A stretch of 64,000 nt of DNA from Adiantum capillus-veneris (Eukaryota; Streptophyta; Polypodiopsida; Polypodiales; Pteridaceae): the NCBI GenBank assembly GCA_014529385.2, contig CM043957.1, positions 89,986,881 to 90,050,880 of the forward strand, read 5' to 3'. Shown here piece after piece: positions 57,080-64,000 of this stretch (its first letter is position 1; each line of letters opens with the position of its first letter). The notes beneath the pieces were generated by a model. That model was not told the DNA's origin. It searched no databases and worked only from the letters and a program-made list of their open reading frames with translations. The translations under genes and the position numbers were made by a program.

Positions 57080-57583
57080 CTAGTTTTCAAGCTCCAAATT
57101 CAAGAAATTTGAAAAATTCATTTCAGGTTGAGCTTCATCCGCTTCAAACACTTCAACATTTGAAGCATCTGCAACTTTAAGCTCAATAACCCTCATCACA
57201 TACTTCAAAAACATCTCCACAATCAATGTTAACCACCAATTTGTAGAAAATAATCTTAAAAATAAATCAAGCTTCAATTCAAAATGAGTTATGAACGGTT
57301 CAATATGAAAAACCACCTTGCAAACCATCAAACATTGCTTCCTCAACATCTTCAAAACCTGTGGAAAAAGATTAGAATCAATTGTACCATCTTCTAAAAA
57401 ACAAGGTTTTCTTGAACTTCCTTTACCCATGTAAGACAAATAGCCAAATTGATCTTCGCTTCTTGCATCCTGCTTAAAATTCCTTCTATAAAGCAACAAA
57501 ATCTCCTCTTCTTCAAGTAATTTGAGGTTTTCAGGTCCATTTTCAGATTCAGGTACACATTCAAGAAGAAATTCAACTTCCAT
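57080..57583 (-). CDS. Unrecognised 167-residue acidic ORF (D region)
   Basis: No family is recognised. The frame is Glu/Leu/Phe-rich (LKLLEEEEILLLYRRNFKQD) with a hydrophobic centre (LFLRLFSTNWWLTLIVEMFL) that could be a membrane helix or a buried core. Upstream in the same orientation is a stretch of NLNLK/EPESKPE-like short repeats. It could be part of a larger protein spanning 60-55.8 kb. Confidence 0.4.
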   Translation of the reverse strand: MEVEFLLECVPESENGPENLKLLEEEEILLLYRRNFKQDARSEDQFGYLSYMGKGSSRKPCFLEDGTIDSNLFPQVLKMLRKQCLMVCKVVFHIEPFITHFELKLDLFLRLFSTNWWLTLIVEMFLKYVMRVIELKVADASNVEVFEADEAQPEMNFSNFLNLELEN

Positions 57584-58630
57584 TTTAGGTTTAGGTTCAT
57601 GTAATCACGTTCAAGTTTAGGTTCAAATTCAGGTTTAGATTCAGGTTCAATTTCAAATTCCTAAAAAATACTAAAGAAATATTTAAGATAGGATGCAAAC
57701 TTTGCAGCCATTAGACACTTCCTCTTGAGCATCTCCAACATCTTTGCATGTAGATGAAACACTTGCCCTGATTTAGACTCCATATGCCAAAACAATTGAT
57801 TCTCTGAAAATATTGTTTCAAGAAACACTTTAACTGATTTGCTTCTTCATCAAATTGATTTGATTCAAGACATAAACATAACAAATTGGACTCTCCTTCA
57901 CACATGGAAAAACACCACCAAGATGGCTTGCTCATATTTCCCCCAAAACATCAAGAAATCCATTTTTTGGCTGCAAAACACTGCAATCATTGATATCTCC
58001 ATGAAAGTGAAAACTTTCAAGTTTATTTTCAAACTTCTTGCACTCTATTCACACTTTGAAGGACTTCACATCAACTCTTTCCATTGCAGATTGCATGACT
58101 TGACTTTCGTGAAAAAACACTTGAGTTCTGATTTGGCTCAAAGCATGTTTAGGTACCACTTTTTTGCACCTTTTGGTGTTACCACTTGCAAAAAGTGGGG
58201 ACTAGTAAAATTTTCACAAATTTACTTAAAAATTGGTGCTCCTTATACTTTTAGATTCTCCTTAAGAAGAGCTATCTATTGATATACAATATGATAGGTG
58301 ATATTTTGTATGAAGTGTGAGAATGGGGGTTCCAAAGTACTAATTGAAGTAGTGTCCAAGACACCCAAAAGTGGTACCACCTATATATGCTTTGACCCAT
58401 TTGAGACATCTTTGTCTCTATCCACCAACTCAACTTCAATTTGTTTAGCAGATTTGCATCACACCATGCAAAAAACTCCCAACAAAACCACCATTGTGGA
58501 TGTATGAACACCGAAGAAAACCATCATGAACCTTAATGCGAACTGCTTCCTTTTCTATATTCACTTGAAAACCTTTAGGGAACTCCTCCTCATAGAGAAT
58601 AGATAATTACACTCGACCAATATAAAAGTA

Positions 58631-59167
58631 CTAGACTGAATAGACTTCAAGTGATGAACTTGAAAACTTTTGTTGTGTTCCTTGAATTTCCTTCCACTTC
58701 TTCTCTTGTTGGATAAAGCATGTATGAAGGATCTTCCCACATAGAAAATAGACAAAGTCATCAAACCCATCATTGATGTCATTCAACATAAACAAAAAGA
58801 ACCATTGAGAGATAATGAGATCTTTCATATCTACTTCATCCACAAAATCACATAGAAAGATAGAAGCATCTTCGAGACAAACTACTTGATTATCATCAAA
58901 AACTTGGATAAGACTTTCATAATCTTTGATCATAACCATCTCCTCAGCATAAAAAACACCATTCACAACATTGACATCAGGCTCTAGACCACATAAGGAA
59001 CACAAATATTCAAGAATACCATCACAAAAATGAATTTCCTTGAGAAAAGACAGACTTTCAATCTCCTTGACTGAATTTAATAAAGCATCGATATCATAAA
59101 GATCACTCAAGGCAACATCATTATTCAAGACACCTTCCATAACATCAAGTTTTGAAGAAGACTCCAT
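58631..59167 (-). CDS. Unrecognised 178-residue acidic ORF (D region)
   Basis: It starts with MESSSKLDVMEGVLNNDVAL at an ATG and reads ALLNSVKEIESLSFLKEIHF and DASIFLCDFVDEVDMKDLII before ending in a basic, Gln-rich tail (CFIQQEKKWKEIQG). It is rich in Asp, Glu and Leu with several Cys. It is one of the longer uninterrupted frames outside known transposon proteins. I know of no family to assign; it may be a protein carried by element D. Confidence 0.45.
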   Translation of the reverse strand: MESSSKLDVMEGVLNNDVALSDLYDIDALLNSVKEIESLSFLKEIHFCDGILEYLCSLCGLEPDVNVVNGVFYAEEMVMIKDYESLIQVFDDNQVVCLEDASIFLCDFVDEVDMKDLIISQWFFLFMLNDINDGFDDFVYFLCGKILHTCFIQQEKKWKEIQGTQQKFSSSSLEVYSV

Positions 59168-59418
59168 ATTCAGGCTTCAAGTAAGTTGAAGATTCAAATC
59201 CTTAATTTGATTATTTTTGTCCAAACCAGCTTGCTTAAGAGCGTCCTTAACTTCACAAAAATAATAAATATGAAAATTGGATTTAGCTCAAACTTGAGAA
59301 AACTCTACCATCAATGATACCTTCTCTTCTTGAGGTTAACTGATTTTGGAAACTGCTTCATTTGTTGCAACCATACTTGAATGCCTCTCATTCTCCAATA
59401 CTAATTAGAGATTGTTGA

Positions 59419-60080
59419 TCATCTCCTCTTGAGAAACAACAAGACTTTAAAATTCAAAAAATTCATGTACATAACCTCATTGAAAATCAATAATCTTGGA
59501 TCAGGGACCTGCATTGTTGAGCTCAATAATTTAGGGACCTTCGATATCAAAACTTGCAATTTAGGGGCCTGAAATTCAATATCCTTGTCTTCACAGCTTG
59601 AATAACTCATATCCACCCTTGGAAATTGGCTTTCAATCTTCAAGACTCCAAAAAACACTTCTTCATCAACACAAACACCTTTTGAACTGTCATTTGTGGA
59701 TACTCCTCGTTAAGATATATCAAAAACTGATTCATCACATCATCCTCATCATCAACCCACATTATTTCTTCATCTATCTTCATATATTCCACTTCAATGT
59801 GCTGTAATCTAATGTCTACCTTAATTTAAACCTCTTCAAGATTGATATCCAATGTTGGTATATGGGTTTGTATGGGATATTGCTGGCTTCTCTGGCTCAC
59901 CCCCATTTGGATTCCCTTCTTTGCAATCACTAAATCTTCCTCTGGATAATGTGCCTTCTCTTCTTGAAAAGAGGTGAGTGTCTCTGATGTGAGATTTGGG
60001 GATAACTGGCAGTCCTCTTGGCTCCTTTGGCTCATGAGCTGCTCCTGGATTCCTCCTTTTTCTTCCATCATCCTTATCAC
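59419..60080 (-). pseudogene. Unrecognised coding-like segments upstream in the D region
   Basis: Segment 60,080-59,826 (MEEKGGIQEQLMSQRSQEDC; FQEEKAHYPEEDLVIAKKG) is hydrophilic. Segment 59,658-59,419 (FPRVDMSYSSCEDKDIEFQA) contains two or three similar short phrases built on GAC/RGPLKL-like repeats. They are separated by stops and shifts. They probably belong to the same reading direction as 59,167-58,631. Confidence 0.35.
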
Positions 60081-60916
<836 letters not shown>

Positions 60917-61310
60917 ATTATGGAATGTGATTAAGGATAACTAATGAGATTAAAATCCATAGACTAAAAGCTGAAAATAGAGATAATTTTGAGAGCTTAA
61001 TAGAATATCCAAATGACATGTGATTTAGGCACAAGAGAGCTCCATAGAACGGTGTCATGAAGCACTTTATGCACACATAAACTTCAAAATGCAATGCCTA
61101 TTATGATGAAAGTAATGGCGAGGCAAAGTGGGCTGAAAAACAAACACAAATTCACACTAATTGAAAAATTATGCATGCAAACAAAATTATTGGAACCTAA
61201 AAGTAATGCAACATTACTAGAATTCTCAATTGTTGAGCTAATGCAAAAAAAGATTAGAAAATGCTAATCACACAAATGTATACTAATGAACCTAGATAGC
61301 GTATCTTGGT

Positions 61311-61322
61311 GCTATGATACCA
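61311..61322 (-). other. iMet-like primer binding site (element D)
   Basis: The minus strand reads TGGTATCATAGCACC; the first 12 bases match the iMet PBS at all but one position. It sits two bases from a TGATGGGA LTR-like start, the same spacing as in element C. Confidence 0.6.
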
Positions 61323-61324
61323 CT

Positions 61325-61717
61325 TGATGGGAATGGGATTGTGCTAGATAAGGTGGCTGAAAGAGAAACATCGTGCACACACAAGTGAATGTAGGTAGGC
61401 TAGGTTATCACTCAAGAAAATTAGGTTCCAAGATTAATTAACTTGGACTCATAAACACGATATTGAGTAGTTGCTAAGCCATCAAAAGCTCACCATAAAC
61501 AAGAGAGATGTAATGCAAAATAGACTTGTTTTTATTAATTTATGAAATGAGCTTTAAGTAGCTCTACAAACTTGCACCACTGCATGTGGAATAATTCCAC
61601 ATCCCTTTTCTCTCCTTGACTTGTACTCTAGGAGAAAGATTACACCTTACAACCACTATGATTCTTATGACTAGATCTAGCTATGGTACAAATTTGGTCT
61701 TAATTTGCGACAGGGGG
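61325..61717 (-). repeat. Probable start of element D 5' LTR
   Basis: Defined only by the adjoining PBS and a TG start (TGATGGGAATGGG). The outer end is not recognised because no second copy was found in the window; the LTR may extend through the palindrome repeat. Confidence 0.4.
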
Positions 61718-62600
61718 ACATGGATTGCAATCCATGTACCTCAGTGGCAGAAGGTGATGAAACTTCACACACAACTTGTCCTTGGTACCTTGTGTTTTTG
61801 GTGTGGTTTGGACTTGATTAGGCCAGTTGAAAGTCAAACCATGGGCTCGACTTGTGTTTTTTCACTTTGGAGATGTTTTTGGCTCTTTTGACCCACTTTT
61901 TGGACTCTTTTGGCTACCTTGATTTGGGAAGTTTTGTTTACAATGGTCTCTACTACAAGTTGGTAAGTCTCTACCCAAAATCTTAGATAGGGGACATGGA
62001 TTGTGATCCATGTTCCATCACTTCTAAACTTGAAATTTGGCTTGCTAATTGCTTATGATATTTGTAGCCTATCCCCAAAATCGTTTTGGATTTGGATCAG
62101 TTTTTGCCAACCAAAAGTAAGCTTTTGAGTATGCTTGATTTTTAATTACTTTCTATTTCTCGCTCTTTAGACCACTTTTTTCAATTTTCTTTTGCCAATG
62201 ATCCTTTTGGAAAAGGTGTTTGTCTAAGTCTCAGCTACCTACTGCTTAAATATCAGCCAAAAACTAAATTGAGGTACATGGATCACAATCCATGTTTGAA
62301 CTCATTTGGCATGAAACTTGGTTAGCTAGTAGTCTATGCTATTTTGAAGCTGTTCCCCAAAACATTTTGAATTTGGATCACAAAAAGTTGAAAATCTCCA
62401 AATTTTGGTGAACTTGACTAGCTTAATTTAGGTGATTTGTTTTCAATTCCCTTGATTTGAGTGTATTTTTGGTTTCACTTTGACCTCAACTTTTGGTTTC
62501 AATTTCATGGAAGTAGTATGTATCAGCAGTACGTATTAGATGGTCTTTGTTTTGACTCAAACTATTTCTAGGATACATAGATCATAATCCATGCTTGAAA
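61718..62600. repeat. ~285-bp periodic repeat marked by ACATGGATTGCAATCCATGT palindromes
   Basis: The 20-bp palindrome is perfect at 61,718-61,737. Variants lie at 61,994-62,013 (centre TGTG), 62,276-62,295 (centre CACA) and 62,575-62,594 (centre CATA, end changed). Spacing is 276, 282 and 299 bp. Sequence between them is diverged but keeps an ordered AAACTTG-R block and a CCCCAAAATCGTTTTGGATT-like block. The unit length and the ACAT...ATGT ends resemble the palindrome repeat of element A, but the core differs. Confidence 0.78.
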
Positions 62601-64000
62601 CTTATCAAATTGCTTCTTTGTGACTTTTCTAATGCCCTTGGGCACCAAATTTGTGAGTTTTGATCAAATTTCATGTTTCTACCATCAAATTTTCTAAATT
62701 TCAAAGTTATGGTCTTTTTTGCCAAAATATGATTTTCAACAGTTTTTGCCCTGATCTTTCAGCCCAAATTTGATGGTGGTAGTTTCTACTTACCCTACTC
62801 CTATGTATGCAAAGGAAACTAGGAACAAAAATGAATAGAACATTGAAAATTAGAAGCGGAACGGAATATGGAACAATGCTTTCAAAGCATCGAGAAAAAT
62901 GAAGAATGAAGTATTTTGAATATCTCACTCACAACTCTCTTTGCCCCTCAAGGATAGATCTAGCGTGTCCCTTGACTCTAGACATTATCAAGCACTAAAC
63001 ACACGTATAGCTGATTTATTACTAAGGTGTAAATAGAATGGAAAAAAAATCTTTGCAAAAGAAGGCTCTAAATACAATTAGGTCACTCACCACCATGGGC
63101 AATGATGCGAATGTTAGCGGGTCACCACGATGGACGTCGATAGCATAGCTATCTGACACTAGCATAATATGTCAATACTCAAGGAAGTGACTCAAATGGG
63201 GCATGGAGACACTTTGAGGTTTTCAATCCTCAAGAAGTGAACCTAACAAGAAAACACATCAACTCAACAAGCTAACCATCACTCTCTGATCAAAACATCT
63301 GCCTATGTCCTATCTCGTTGCTCTAGGTCGTCATGCCATTTCATCACCTAAATCGACTCGATCATTACAAAACTTTAAGGAAAGCTATATTAGCTCTAAG
63401 GGCATAAGTCTACAAGGTCTAGTGGTCATTTGACAAGGTATAAAAATCATGATTCATCATGTACCAGGTCATGAAAATTGCAACAGAACAATCCAAATAG
63501 GTTGCTCTAAGGTCTAGTAGCGCGAAATGCTTATATTTAATTGAAAGAGCAAGAGACAAGGAACACAATGCACTTCTTGGAATCATCATCCTTCTCAAAC
63601 TCTTCTCTCAAAGAGTGAAAAAAATGATTCCAATTTCCTTTTTTCTCATCTTTAAGTCTATCTTCATACAATTTACGTGCTTCACTTTCAAGTAGACAAC
63701 TCACCAAACACAATCATCCCTATTTCTCTTCAATGCAATAAATTGATCCTTGGGATGAACTTGTCTACATTTTGTCCTTTTCCACTTTTGAATACTTCAT
63801 ATCTGTCTCCCATCATAGGCCTTGAGTTGATGCTCACATGGATGCCAATCTGTAGATCAAAACCCTGTCAAAAGGACTCATTTATCCTTAGTGGGGGCAC
63901 CAATATATGTGAAGGATTGGGGGACTGGCCTCTAAACCACCTTAAACTACCACAAAGAAAAGTGGATGAAGAGAATAGATTTCTCAAGAGAATATGGTCT
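62601..64000. other. Stretch without a recognised gene
   Basis: AT-rich sequence with short unrelated ORFs. A GGGGGCACCAATATATGTGA patch at about 63,893 resembles the region beside a primer site but is not convincing. Confidence 0.45.

Noticed and set aside
63880-63920. Possible primer site or LTR border near GGGGGCACCAATATATG
   Set aside because: No adjoining TG...CA border, repeat copy or coding context supports it.

Overview
The window looks like repeat-dominated nuclear DNA of a land plant. The evidence is Ty3/gypsy elements of plant type (two with a chromodomain at the integrase end, one Tat/Athila-like without), tRNA-iMet and tRNA-Asp type primer binding sites, a plant-style GT-AG intron, and a fragment of a plant FCP1-like HAD phosphatase whose active-site loop reads DLND. 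I see no bacterial or organellar genes, no tRNA or rRNA gene and no CRISPR array. The species cannot be fixed from this sequence; a large genome, possibly of a non-seed plant, is only a guess.

Layout. 1-1.27 kb: tandem duplication built of smaller units that carry a TTTGACCAYGTGG motif. 1.3-4.0 kb: no gene recognised, with CA and TA microsatellites. 4.04-15.00 kb: minus-strand Tat-like Ty3/gypsy element with TATAT target duplications, broken gag-pol and a long extra ORF after integrase. 15-18.2 kb: no gene, a dense CT/CA microsatellite cluster and a 44-base G run. 18.3-19.9 and 22.9-23.7 kb: arrays in which TCCACATGGTCAAAA (the reverse complement of the first motif) alternates with CT or GT microsatellites. 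Between them, 20.0-22.7 kb, lies a long unrecognised protein gene with one visible intron and several in-frame stops. 25.3-26.3 kb: FCP1-like phosphatase pseudogene.

27.4-55.6 kb is a three-level nest. Element A (plus strand: truncated 5' LTR, tRNA-Asp type PBS, 286-bp periodic palindromes, gag remnant, extra ORF, PPT, 1.5-kb 3' LTR) contains element B (minus-strand chromovirus, 1.59-kb 5' LTR, truncated 3' LTR). B is split inside its reverse transcriptase by element C (minus-strand chromovirus, 2.8-2.9-kb LTRs, TTAGT target duplications), which is the youngest of the three.

55.6-61.3 kb: a minus-strand, degenerate set of unrecognised coding segments with an iMet-like PBS and the start of a probable LTR at 61,325, named D here; no pol domain is visible. 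61.7-62.6 kb: a second family of periodic palindromes, about 276-299 bp apart. 62.6-64 kb: nothing recognised.

Apart from normal gag-pol cooperation within each element, there is no evidence that genes here work together. The least explained parts are the shared motif arrays, the two palindrome families, the unknown 20-22.7 kb gene, the extra ORFs of the first element and element A, and the coding content of D.
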